Below are positions 33,775 to 44,744 of a stretch of 64,000 bases of DNA, piece after piece (the first letter of the stretch is position 1; every line of letters starts with the position of its first letter). Position numbers and translations under genes: made by a program. Source of the DNA: Oasisia sp. SBJ-2009 (Eukaryota; Annelida; Polychaeta; Sabellida; Siboglinidae); contig OZ024854.1 in NCBI GenBank assembly GCA_964017155.1, positions 18,099,555 through 18,163,554 on the forward strand, read 5' to 3'. The notes under the pieces were generated by a model that saw nothing but the letters and a program-made list of their open reading frames with translations, ran no database searches and had not been told where the DNA came from.

Positions 33775-35259
33775 GTGTATATATGTATATGTATATATAT
33801 ATTTGTGTCTAGTCTAGCGCTGTGCCTAATATCTGTTTAGCCAGTTTGGCTAAAGGTAAGAAATTTGTTTAGCCAAATGAAATTTTCTTGGGTAATTTTT
33901 TAGATCAATTAAATTACCCAGTATAAAAATGGAAAACAAGACATAAGGGCCATGTCAAGCAGGGGTTAGCATCTGGGTCAAAATATGAACTTTATCACTG
34001 AATCTGGAAATCACTCCCGTATTGGAGATTACATTGCACAGTTTCTGAAACAGTTTGTCATTTTACAATACTCCTAGAAAATAAGTTATGACCATTTGAA
34101 TCCGGTGCTTGTGGAACGGCAACTTTTCATGATATCAAATTTGCTCATTTCCAAATAAAGTTTTTCCAAAAAATATTTCACATATATTTTACTAATCTGA
34201 TGTTAAATTTACAAATTATATTTATCAAAACGTGTTTTTAAGCACTAACATATGTCCTCGGCCAATTTTTTTTTATGTGACTCCGTTACCACAAAATACC
34301 AATTTGTTTTTTTTTCATATAAATAATTAATAAAATGTAATGATACTTTCGAAAAATAATTATTTTTTTATTACCCATTTCTGTGACTCCGTTACCATAA
34401 CTCATTTTGTGACTCCGTTACCATATCTGCAACTATCAAGAATCTCTCCCCAAATAGCAGATTGCTTATAAGTTATGGTACTTAAGAACAGTCTTTTTAA
34501 ATGCAGGTAACAACATAATTGTATCGTTATACTTTATTATAAGCAGGGTTGGCACATTTCCGAGAAAAACTGGTTAAAGACAGGGCAGTGGGAATAACCT
34601 GGTCATTACCGGAAAAAGTGGTATTAACCGGGAAATATGTGGAAATAACTCTATAATTTATATTACCACTGGGCACTGGCTAGTTCCTGTCCATTTAGAA
34701 TTTAGTTAATGTATTCATCTAAAACTGACAAGTTCTCCAGTTACTAGTTCAGGTGTATCCTTGTATTTGTTTAAAACGTGAATTCAACAAGATATTCAAA
34801 AGAAAATAGATTATTTATTAACAAATGTCAGTGTCATTTTCACACAGGACAATGCTAAGTACTAAAGTCTAGTACTGTCAGGTGCCAGTTGGTAATCTGT
34901 TTAAGGAACAAAATAAATGTTTGGCTCTGGACATTGGCAGTGCAAACATTAGTTCCCCTGTCTTGACATTCATATTAGACAGGCTAACTGGCTAAGGACC
35001 TGTAAACATCTGTAGTCTTTGTCTCTGTGAGCCCCAAACCGGCTCCAGCTTACTATTTGAACTTGTAATCTGCTAGGATCCTCTGCTGGGAAGCCATGTA
35101 TCCCAGAATCAATAGACAGGCACTTTCTGTCAGACATTTTATTACTGAACATGAAGCAGTGGTAACTGGTCAGTTAGCATCATGAGTGGAAGAGGAAGTA
35201 GGCCGTTTGACAATGTGTGGCAAGCAGGGTTCCCTTTTATCACCCACCATAAGCCATGT
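33441..35259. other. AT-rich sequence with scattered TGACTCCGTTACC motifs, no gene
   Basis: It contains a (TA)n run at 33730-33772 and three copies of TGTGACTCCGTTACC at 34276, 34382 and 34408. The same motif continues to the right of the MULE insertion. No reading frame of note is present. Confidence 0.7.
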
Positions 35260-35279
35260 GGCACATGGGTATCCGGACA

Positions 35280-35405
35280 GAATCCCACAGTCCAAAATCC
35301 CACAGTCCAAAATCCCACAGTCCAAAATCCCACAGTCCAAAATCCCACAGACAAAATCCCACAGGACATAATCCCACAATGTGAATTGTGGACAAAATCC
35401 CACAC
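35280..35405. repeat. Left MULE terminal repeat with expanded 15-bp subrepeats
   Basis: Five AATCCCACAG units spaced 15 bp apart, four of them followed by TCCAA, where the right end (37333-37420) has one AATCCCACAGTCCAA. The order beyond that (ACAAAATCCCACAGG, ACATAATCCCACA) matches the inverted right end, so the array was amplified on one end only. Confidence 0.9.
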
Positions 35406-35570
35406 TGCATACACATGCACAACAACCAACAAAATCAAGAAGCCACCCCAGCTGCATTCTGTTTGCTGGTGTATGTGGTGGTTTCCTTTTACTTTTCTCC
35501 AATAATAGGAAGCCACTCAAAGCTGATTAGAGACTGCATTTGCACATAGGTACGTGGCTTCTTTGGTCTA

Positions 35571-35969
35571 ATGGAGGTCGCCGTGGAGGTCATCAGGAGT
35601 AACAAGGGTGGCCAGAAGATCCTGCTAGATGGCTACATGTATACAAAGAAAAGCACCAGGAAAGCCTGCATCTGGTGGAGTTGCGTCTGTAGCCGCACTC
35701 TCCAATGCAAAGGCAGCCTGAAAACGTCGTTGACAGTAGAGGATCCAGAGATTGGTGCAACCCACAACCACGACCCGAGCCCTGCAACAACTGAAGTGGC
35801 CAAGGACAACATGAAGCAGCTGGCTGCAGTTACCAGGGAGAAGCCTGCTCATCTTGTCATTCGGACGCTGACTGACATAACGGAAGATGCCAGGCTTCGT
35901 TTTCCGAAAGAAGATGCAGCTAAGAAGACAATCCGCCGAGTGCGCAGCGGCCAGTGTCAGACAGTCTAG
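35571..35969 (+). CDS. MULE transposase, N-terminal part with FLYWCH zinc finger
   Basis: It starts at ATG 35571 (MEVAVEVIRSNKGGQKILLD). Residues about 10-70 form a FLYWCH-type finger: GYMYTKKSTRKACIWWSC, C at the second ligand in LQCKG, then GATHNHDP supplying the His pair. A helical Lys/Arg-rich stretch follows. The frame ends at 35967 TAG, but the transposase continues in the +2 frame from about 35954, so this is the front of a single protein broken by one frameshift. The finger probably binds the terminal repeats (inferred from the family). Confidence 0.88.
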   Translation: MEVAVEVIRSNKGGQKILLDGYMYTKKSTRKACIWWSCVCSRTLQCKGSLKTSLTVEDPEIGATHNHDPSPATTEVAKDNMKQLAAVTREKPAHLVIRTLTDITEDARLRFPKEDAAKKTIRRVRSGQCQTV

Positions 35970-37042
35970 AGGTCTTGGTGATTGATGGGCCTTGGGCCAG
36001 CACTGCCGGTGACGATCCTGAACAGTTCCTCTTCTTTGACAACGGTCAGGCTGCAGACTGCCGCATCATTGCCTTCGCCTCCCCTCCTGCCATGCATCTT
36101 CTTGCTGCAGCTGACACCTGGTTCATTGATGGCAATTTTGCCATGGCTCCACGCGGATTTATGCAGCTGTATGTGATTCGGGTTCCTCTTGGGACTACAG
36201 CTGTTACTACAGTTTATGCTCTCCTAGAGCGGAAGTCCCAGCAATGCTATCAGGATCTGTTTCAGGCAGTGGTGGACTATTGTGAGACTCTGGAGCTGCC
36301 AGTACCAACACCGGCGACAGTGCTGTGCGACTTTGAGATGGCTATGATCAGGGCTCTGATGGCTGTGCTTCCACTGGGAGTGAGAATCCAGGGTTGCTTC
36401 TACCATCTGACACAGGCAACCTGGAGGAAGATCCAGGAGCTTGGCCTCAGTCCGAGGTACACAGCTGATGATGACTTCAAGCTCTTATGCGGGAAGCTGG
36501 ATGGTCTGGCATTCCTCCCCATCAATGACGTGCATGACGGCATGGACAGCCTGATGCTGCACACACCAGATGGTGCACCAGAACTTGTTGATTATTTCAA
36601 CAAGACCTATGTCACGGGTACCTATCGCCGAGTCCAACCACTTCATGGACAAGTCGGCATCAACCTACAACATATGCCACCGCGATTTCCACCCGAGTTG
36701 TGGAATGTCCATGATGCTACTATCAACGGGGAACCCAGAACAAACAACCAGTGCGAGGGCTGGAACAACCGATTCTTTCATCTGGTGGGCTACAATCATC
36801 CACCCATCTGGACACTCATCGACGCCATTAAGAAGGAAGATTGCACGGTGACGACACTCATCGCACAAGACCTGATCGGCCAGCCTCCACAGAAGCGTGT
36901 GCGACGTGAATACAGAGACCTGCAGACTCGCCTTCTTACCCTCTGCCGGCAGCGTGCGGCTGGCAATAAGACAGTGGAGGACTTTCTGTCTGGGATTGGC
37001 CACAACATTCGTTGGAGGCCGGTGAACAGGCATGATGACTAA
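35954..37042 (+). CDS. MULE DDE transposase domain (frameshifted continuation)
   Basis: 362 codons with no Met at the start (first codon GTG), which argues for a frameshifted continuation and not a separate gene. Reading from the first codon, the probable catalytic residues are Asp59 (TWFIDGNF), Asp126 (VLCDFEMAM) and Glu268 (NNQCEGWNN). The MULE motif GCFYHLTQATWRK is at 147-159. The C-terminus ends RPVNRHDD, with TAA at 37040. Apart from the single frame change near 35955 the domain looks complete, so the insertion should be fairly young. Confidence 0.92.
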   Translation: MSDSLEVLVIDGPWASTAGDDPEQFLFFDNGQAADCRIIAFASPPAMHLLAAADTWFIDGNFAMAPRGFMQLYVIRVPLGTTAVTTVYALLERKSQQCYQDLFQAVVDYCETLELPVPTPATVLCDFEMAMIRALMAVLPLGVRIQGCFYHLTQATWRKIQELGLSPRYTADDDFKLLCGKLDGLAFLPINDVHDGMDSLMLHTPDGAPELVDYFNKTYVTGTYRRVQPLHGQVGINLQHMPPRFPPELWNVHDATINGEPRTNNQCEGWNNRFFHLVGYNHPPIWTLIDAIKKEDCTVTTLIAQDLIGQPPQKRVRREYRDLQTRLLTLCRQRAAGNKTVEDFLSGIGHNIRWRPVNRHDD

Positions 37043-37435
37043 TGTCATGCTGTGACCAACATACACATGCAAGACGATAGACATTGAGGCATAAACAGTG
37101 TTGAGGCATTAACAGTGATAATTTGATTATCAGAAAGTATTATCATACAATTATAGGCGGGATAGTCAACTTGTGGTCAGGTATTGATTGACCACCGTTA
37201 TCATACAATTATAGGCTGGATAGTCAACTTGTGGTCATATGTATTGATTGACCACCATTAGTGACATGTAGATTACATCATTCAAAATAAAGGTATGTAC
37301 AATAATTCAATCAAATGCATAAAAAATATTTATTGTGGGATTTTGTCCACAATTCCCATTGTGGGATTATGTCCTGTGGGATTTTGTCTGTGGGATTTTG
37401 GACTGTGGGATTCTGTCCCGGATTCGGCACATGGG

Positions 37436-38336
37436 ATGCATTGCCCATGGTGCAGACACACATTTAATCCATTCAATATCTATTGAAAGAATGCCCATCA
37501 ATAAATCTCCACTATAAAATGGTTTTATATTATGTATTTGTGTTTAATTCATGTCATAATTGTGATAAAATATAAACAAAAAGATGTGTTTAAAATATCA
37601 ACCATTGTTGTTTTCAGTCTTACTACAATTATGATTCTTCGAAAACAACCAGTACTGATGTATAATTGCACACGTATCATTATGGTGATGGTACAGTAAC
37701 TGGTACTGCAAAAATGGTTCAAATTTTATCTCTAAGAGTTTTTCCCATGTAGTCTGGTTTATACCACTATTTGAAAAGAAAGGAGGCATGGGAGGTGTGA
37801 CTCCGTTGCCATAGCTCAATGTGACTCCGTTACCATACATAGCTTCAGAAATATGTCCATAATTTTTTTGTTAAGATCATCAAACTTGGTCAGGTTAGAG
37901 TTAACAATCTTAGTTGTCATGCCAATAAACAGTAATGGCATTTATATGAAGAGAACAACAAGTTGTCATGGTTTGTTTATTCACCCTAGAAACACCTGCT
38001 AATTTTATGTGACTCCGTTACCGGGCAGTTTTCAGCTGTTTACACACAAAAACTGAGAGGTGAATGTCCAGTTACTTACTACAATAAAATAACTATACAA
38101 GACCTACATAAAACTGTTTCATTTATTATTCTAGCTTGTTTGGTTCAAAAGTTATGACAGAAAATACACAATTTTGGTGACTCCGTTACCGCGTGACCTT
38201 TCCCATAAATATCACAATATAATAAAAAAAATCTATATAATATTCACAAGAAAAAATTTCCAATTGATATATTTAGCTAAACATAATATATATTATATAA
38301 CGCAAGTAAACATCCGGTATAATTTAACAGAACAGT
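37436..38336. other. Right flank of the MULE with more TGACTCCGTTACC motifs, no gene
   Basis: Four further motif copies lie at 37796 (one change), 37820, 38008 and 38176, in the same orientation as those left of the transposon. No supported gene is present. Confidence 0.75.
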
Positions 38337-38990
38337 GACAAAAACGACCCACTAACCAGTCTGCCGTCTGAGACGAAAACGACCCACTAACCAGTCTGCC
38401 GTCTGAGACGAAAACGACCCACTAACCAGTCTGCCGTCCGAGACGACAACGACCCACTAACCAGTCTGCCGTCCGAGACGACAACGACCCACTAACCAGT
38501 CTACCGTCCGAGACGACAACGACCCACTAACCAGTCTGCCGTCCGAGACGACAACGACCCACTAACCAGTCTGCCGTCCGAGACGACAACGACCCACTAA
38601 CCAGTCTACCGTCCGAGACGACAACGACCCACTAACCAGTCTGCCGTCCGAGACGACAACGACCCACTAACCAGTCTGCCGTCCGAGACGACGACGACCC
38701 ACTAACCAGTCTACCGTCCGAGACGACAACGACCCACTAACCAGTCTGCCGTCCGAGACGACAACGACCCACTAACCAGTCTACCGTCCGAGACGACAAC
38801 GACCCACTAACCAGTCTACCGTCCGAGACGACAACGACCCACTAACCAGTGTGCCGTCTGAGACGACAACGACCAACTAACCAGTGTGCTGTCTGAGACG
38901 ACAGTGACCAACTAACCAGTGTGCTGTCTGAGACGACAATGACCAACTAACCAGTGTGCTGTCCGAGACGAAAACGATCCACTAACGGGT
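38337..38990. repeat. 35-bp minisatellite, about 18 copies
   Basis: The unit is GACGACAACGACCCACTAAC followed by CAGTCTGCCGTCCGA, repeated with point variants. GAAAAC marks the first units and GTGTGCTGTCTG the last ones, a gradient typical of tandem growth. There are no spacers, and one partial unit lies further right near 39020. Confidence 0.97.
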
Positions 38991-39529
38991 TATTATTTAT
39001 TTTACTATTTACTGTTCTGCACTAACCAGTCTGCCGTCCGAGACGGAAACGACGCCGCTATCCACCCTGCCGTCCGTAACTTGCAGAAATATTCAGTATT
39101 AATGGATCATTTTCTTGAAGATTTAATTGTGTAGTTATCACAAAATTAATATTGTTGTCAGCATGGGTCGTTGTCTCCAACGATAGAATCTAAATGCAAA
39201 ACAGCCCCAAGCGTTGCGCAAAATGGGCCATAGGATGATTAAATGGAACGTAAACCCAAATTCTTATACTATAATTAAGTGATTTTATTACCGGCGAACA
39301 AATACGGGCAAAGTGCACCCCCGAGTGCGCTTTGCCCCACATGACGTAATTTGAGAGATGTATTGGACGTTCATTAACAGTTATTTTTTCACTGATGTGT
39401 CGCTGTTACAATTATGCAGTTATGACGATATTTAGATAACATATAATATTTGTAACTGTATTAACCATTTCAATCTAAGACGAAAATAAAGAGGTCAAAT
39501 CATGTTTGCCCCAAAAAGGGTGCGCGTTG
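38991..39529. other. Non-coding stretch with paired GTGC...TTTGCCCC motifs
   Basis: No gene. A 15-16 bp motif ending TTTGCCCC occurs at 39323 and 39518 and, inverted, at 39306. It resembles in style the GGGGCCGTCTTGCCCC motif at 52-53 kb. Confidence 0.6.
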
Positions 39530-40090
39530 CCCCTCGCTACTCTACGCCAAAAACTCGAAAACCGTCCTGCTACACAAAAATGCAACAAGATCAGCACCAG
39601 GAGAAGAATACAAGAAGAAGAAACCGTATCGCTCAAGCTGGTTACGGCAGCACCATTCAGACAGAAAACGTTGACAGCTACGTCTTCTTGGGACAGCTAT
39701 TATACAGCACCGGAGATATAAACCAAGACAAAGCGATTTAAAGAAGAATCACGGCCGGCTGGACAGCATTCTCCAAGCACCGCGACATTTTCAAGGGTAA
39801 CATTGGAACTTGCATGAAGAGACAAGTCTACCACTCCAGCAATGACATACGGCACGTTAATGTGGGTTCTCATCAGCCAGGCAAGGAACAAGCTAGCAGC
39901 TGCACAAACAGAAATGGAAAGAAGTATGTTAAACATCATAAATTATACTGGAAGATAAAAAGTCGCAGGCATGTGAAATGATGTTCCCTTACCTGGGCCG
40001 GGAAACACTTTTTCCAGAGACGAAGACACCGACAATGAGATATCTGACGAAGGTGGGTAGCTGTTTCTTCCGTCTTGTCCCGATGGCTTA
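39530..40090 (+). pseudogene. RTE-type retrotransposon remnant, copy 2 (5' truncated, same internal deletion)
   Basis: It begins at the CTACGCCAAAAACTCGAA block and has the same deletion junction as the copies at 29 and 54 kb. It reads NRIAQAGYGSTIQTENVDSY, VFLGQLLYSTGDINQDKAI and then a broken C-terminal part. Confidence 0.82.
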
Positions 40091-40594
40091 ACGCACTATT
40101 TGGGTGTTCACCGCAGCTCGTGTTTTATATGGAACATGATAATGGCGTTGATTGGCAGCGTTAGACCTTGGCCGCCTCAGGTGGATTTTCTTGACGCCGC
40201 CAGTGCCAACGGTGTAAACAAACCATAGTCGGCCGGTGGACCTCCGCGGCGGAGAATCAGCGGATCTCCCCCGCGGAATTGGTCATACGCGAAACGCCGT
40301 GGAACCTTTCTGAGTTTGCTCAGATATTTCCCGTTTGGCGCCACACACAAAAATCTGTATTTGATAGAATCCTTCTGAAGTCATCTCAGTGCAATCAAGA
40401 GCAAAAATGCCAGGTTTATGGTGTGCCCATTATTTTAAAAATGTAATCATATTTTCTCATTTTATATCGCCAATTCATGTTGTAATGTCATTAAGATTTA
40501 CTATTCTCATAACAAAGTTCATAGGATTTCAGGGCCTCTCGGGCCACATTTGTTACATAATATAAAAGGTAAAGGTAAGTTCTTATAATGCGTA

Positions 40595-41600
40595 GTATCC
40601 GGTTCCTCAAGATTGCCCAAATCGCTTTACACGTTGTTTCCCTGGCAAACTTCTTCAATCAGACACCATCACAATTTCTCTGGGAAGCACCCAGCCACGT
40701 TGCAAATAATGCGCGAAGACTGTATAGAACGTATGGAAATGAATACAAGTAACTGTCTGTTGGCCTATTATTTTATCTGCACACACATGCAGTGACGTCG
40801 TATACATATCGTGAGCTGTACATTGGCGTCATATTGAACCACGTAAAAGCTGCACTGAGCCAGCCGCTGGTCGCTCTCGCGTGGTACCGGATCACTTCGT
40901 CCGTCCGTACATTTATGTCTTAGCTTACCGTGAATGTATTATGGTTCATTTTCAAATGATTGTGTAATTAGCTCACCATATGATATCATGTATTAGTAAA
41001 TATGTTGTGATACAAGCACATGGCAGGTTATTCACTAGGTCTTGGATCAACACCAACATTAGTGGACACGTTCACTATCAGTTCACCATTGTTAGGGGTT
41101 TAGCCCATTTTTGTCATGCACAATATTTTACTGTGTGATCGAGTACATACACCTTTCTATTTCTATATGTATGGCTAATCAACTTCGTAATTACGACCCT
41201 AATATCATTATGGCACTTGTTACCAACTGTGATTGACACTCCCATGCAGTGGCTCTTCTGCACTCAGTGCATAGATATGGATATTACATGTAAAGACGGG
41301 AGACGCAGGCATATGAAATAACATTGCCTTACCTGGAAGTGACGGTTTCAAGACGAATCTATCCCGTGTCTCCCGTCTTGTTCACGTGTTGCGTACTGTG
41401 TTGGTCACCGCAGTTCGTATTTTTATATATTCTGTGACGGCGGCGTGCTGGGAATTCCCCTACTCGCATTTGGCTATGAATGAATCGGCGGTCCCTCCGC
41501 GGAATCTCCGCCGCGGAACCGATCACACGCGACACGCCGCGGAATCTTTCTGATGTTGCACAGACATTTCCCATTGTAGCGCCACACAAGAAATCTGTAT
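40595..41600. repeat. Modules b, c and d, copy at 40.6-41.6 kb
   Basis: Module b (40595-40920), c (40925-41290, with GTTATTCACTAGGTCTTGGA) and d (41296-41600, with ACGGGAGACGCAGGCAT). They are collinear with 50255-51560. Module d contains TTACCT, which on the minus strand would be a splice donor. Confidence 0.85.
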
Positions 41601-41751
41601 GTGATTGAAGCCTTCTGAAGGCATCTCAGTGCCAACAAGACCAAAAAATCCATTTTATGGCGTGCCTATTATTTGCACTGGTCTATGCCGCCGGTCGCTG
41701 CTAGCCGCTGCGGATCGGAAGAGAGCAGCGGAATTGCCGAACCGCGCGGGA

Positions 41752-42165
41752 CCCGGGTATCAAGGGCCGTTCGTATCACTGAAGCGTCGACATGATTGGT
41801 CGACGCTCGGTACACCGAGCGTCGACGTCGACCTCATTACGTCGACTTCGACCTCATTACGTCGAACTTACGCGCTCCTGATTGGTCAATAGCACCGCGA
41901 AACTAGGTTGACGTCGACCTCATTACGTCGATGTTGATTGGTCAATAGCACCGCGAAACTAGGTTGCATGCACCGATCTTTGACATGGCAGCGCGTTCCG
42001 AGCAACCGAAAACAACGTCGACATAATGAGGTCGACGTCAACCTAGTTTCGCGGTGCTATTGACCAATCAGGAGCGCGTAAGTTCGACGTAATGAGGTCG
42101 AAGTCGACGTAATGAGGTCAGTCAGGTCGACGCTTCAGTGATACGAACGGCCCTTGATACCCGGG
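41752..42165. mobile_element. 414-bp foldback element, mostly inverted repeat
   Basis: CCCGGGTATCAAGGGCCGTT at 41752 is matched by its inverted copy ending at 42165, and homology runs through the TCACTGAAGCGTCGAC block. Inner arms (GACCTCATTACGTCGA, CTGATTGGTCAATAGCACCG, CGCGAAACTAGGTTGACGTC) are also inverted around a short centre near 41.97 kb. A nested perfect palindrome with arms GTCGACGCTCGGT lies at about 41803-41830. It is non-coding, and the target duplication is obscured by the CCCGGG ends. Confidence 0.85.
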
Positions 42166-44744
42166 GCGCTCGCCGTCGGACGCGACCGGCGACCCGGCGA
42201 TCGGGCACGAAATGCTTTATATTTGGTACAGATGTTTGCCGTTCCAGAGCATGTATCTAGATATAGAGCATGCAGTTGTACTTCAACAATTATTGTGAGT
42301 GATGTTCTTGTCATCAATAAACACTATTGTTGCAACAAATTGAGCCAAACATTGCAATGTCCGAATATTCCACGGGTGCTTTTCTATCAGCTTCATATAA
42401 TTTGCTAGGCAGCCAGGCCACGTGATGGACAAGTCACATGATATGTAGCGGTTGGTGGCTCAGCATCTTTCTCATCGTGAGCACTGAAACGCGGCAAGAA
42501 ATATCAGCTGAGCCAATTAAAAGCCTCTCGTGACCGGCTGCTAAACTGATAGCTCTTGTGTGCGCCGCGGCGGCTTTAGTACAGGCACGCTTCATGAATG
42601 GGCCTCTCGGAGCGCGGCGCATTGCCGTTGGAGCGCGTCAACCTAAATATTATGTCCACAGTATAATTATGTCAGAGTTGATATGGCGGCGGCAGCTACG
42701 CCAGGGACGGGGGCGGTCAGCGAAGAAACGCACTCGGTCTCGTTTCGGCCGTGGTAGGAGTAATCGGAGTAATCGCCAAGAACCTTTCCCGCTACGACAC
42801 TCCCGGTCCTGGACAGTAACGGTAGCAGTACGACCCTAGATGTGAGACGGGGACGGCACTGCCTACTCAACGACCTAGCAGCGCGCTTGGCGCCGGCAGT
42901 CGAAGCGGGCCGGGTCACCGGAGCCGCTTTCTTGGACGACACGTCATCAGACGCCATTCTACCGCTTACATTTTCCCGGCGTTATCAACGTTCCGATTGA
43001 TGTTTCCGCGCATGCGTGAGACAGATGCCGCATTAGTTACCAAGAGGTATGTTTATATTTCACACTCCGCGGCACACAACGATCCGGGTGACATTTTTGC
43101 GACTGCACGTGTCAGCCTTTTTTACTGGCAAAGGTTACAATTTGCGAGATGCTTTACGTTCATCTGACACATTACGTTATCGAAGAATGACGATTCACAG
43201 AGAAGGATACGCTCTGTCGCACTGATGTATACTTCAAAAGGTGTGTTCCACAAGGCTGAATTCGAGTTGACTCATTCATGACCTCAGCCCAGGCACAGTC
43301 ACTGCCAGTGTTGTGACCGAGTCCAGTAATAAGGTTATCGTCAAACGTTCTTCACAATTAATATTGAGTGACGTCATTTAAAGCGAAACATATGTATTAC
43401 ATTAAATATTAGATAGCATTAATTAATCCTCTTAACTGTGAAGTTATGAGATTTTCCCCTGAGGTAAGGTAATCGGGGAAAACAAATGAAAAGGTAGGTA
43501 AAATACAAACAAAATAACATACCTGAATGAAACTTGTTTTAATGTCCAAACGTCAATTAAGTTTATCTTCCACACGTTTATATTTGTTATTGCTTTTAGT
43601 CAGGTTTTTCTATTTAATGGTCTTGATGATGTGTCCATGTTCCATACGGAACACTTCTACTACTTGAGAACTGTTCAGTTGTAATTTGCATGTAAGGAGT
43701 GTTACCGAGTGTACATCGTGATTGCATCCTCACTTTCCATCAATTGTAATAAGTTTGCTGTAGAAGATTGTTGGTTTATAAATTCTGAACAGAGTCCAAC
43801 AGACAGTGTACCTTTTGCTTGGGGTAGGTGATGTTGCACAATGCAATGATCGTGTTCCTATTTATTTTCTTGTGTACTACACATGTATCAATATACTACT
43901 TAAGAATGAAAACCTTAGATGTAACTTGGTTTTCTGAGGACTTTCTAAATGTGGTGTAGTGTTTTCAAAAACAATTAACTGAGATCGTGGTTTGTATATA
44001 AATTATATAATATAGAATCCATATTACACATGGAATATTTTTATTGTTCGATGGATTTAGGGATTTAAGACCTGTAACTAGTACTAAACCAAAGAATTTG
44101 ATTACTAGGAGGTTAACATAACCTATTGAATTGCATAGTTTTGTATTGCTTTCTTGGAATAGATCCTTGAATAATTGTTTACTATGTTCATTATAAAATG
44201 ACATCTGAAAATGTTGATTCAGACCCTTAAACGACTTACTTTTATCGTAAAATCAGTTAGATAATTAAAACAATTCCAATATCAATGTTGCTGTTCATAG
44301 ACTCTTAGTATTTGAGTTATGGTTAACCATAGATAGTGGCATCCTTTAGCTCCCTTTGCGTCCAGTTTGGTGTCCTTGTTACACACAGAAGTTTAGATGT
44401 ATAGAGCAGAACAAAAATGTTCTATCTGAAAAAATAAAACTGCTTTTTGTCTTTGCAATTATTAATTCTGAAAATACACTCAACATGGAAAGAAATTCAA
44501 TAAAAAAACAAGGGAGTTATTGTATTTTGAATTTGTAAATCCAGATTATTAAACTCCTATGTCACATTCTTAGGAACCAGTTACGTAGAATGACCCACAC
44601 ATATATAATTTTACAGTATTATATATGTGACTAAAATCTGTGTGAACTTGTTTTGTCTTACCATGATTATTCTTATGTGTTCATGTAAATAGTAAATATC
44701 TTCCATAGTATATTTCGCTCAGACATGACCTATAACTCCAGCTA
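42166..44744. other. No gene; fragment of module f at 42.69-42.96 kb, then AT-rich unique sequence
   Basis: 42685-42960 is a GC-rich diverged relative of the module f block at 31.77-31.91 kb (shared phrase GGCAGTCGAAGCGGG, and ACGTCATC near the end). 43.0-44.74 kb is AT-rich, with no motif, repeat partner or reading frame that I can support. Confidence 0.6.

Larger units (their letters stand above)
35270..37425 (+). mobile_element. Nearly intact MULE DNA transposon with FLYWCH finger (Phantom-like)
   Basis: The 10-bp target duplication GGCACATGGG flanks it exactly at 35260-35269 and 37426-37435. Terminal inverted repeats start (T)ATCCGGACAGAATCCCACAG on the left and (GA)ATCCGGGACAGAATCCC on the inverted right. 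They extend over a series of about 15-bp subrepeats (core AATCCCACAG). The 2156-bp element carries a FLYWCH finger and a DDE transposase, in adjacent frames. Mutator-family elements make 8-11 bp duplications, and animal MULEs with FLYWCH fingers are known as the Phantom group. Confidence 0.93.

Noticed and set aside
35142..35520. Minus-strand frames of 116-124 codons with a WTVGF / GILDC repeat
   Set aside because: They are the MULE terminal subrepeat (15 bp, divisible by three) read in several frames.
37598..37840. YGNGVT motif as in class IIa bacteriocins
   Set aside because: It arises from the TGACTCCGTTACC DNA motif read on the minus strand, in an animal genome, in broken frames with no leader or precursor structure.
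38337..38990. CRISPR array
   Set aside because: The 35-bp units follow each other without spacers and the genome is clearly animal. It is a minisatellite.
42667..42957. 96-codon Ala/Ser/Arg-rich minus-strand frame
   Set aside because: It lies in a GC-rich relative of module f, has no recognisable motif, and is not kept in the sister modules.
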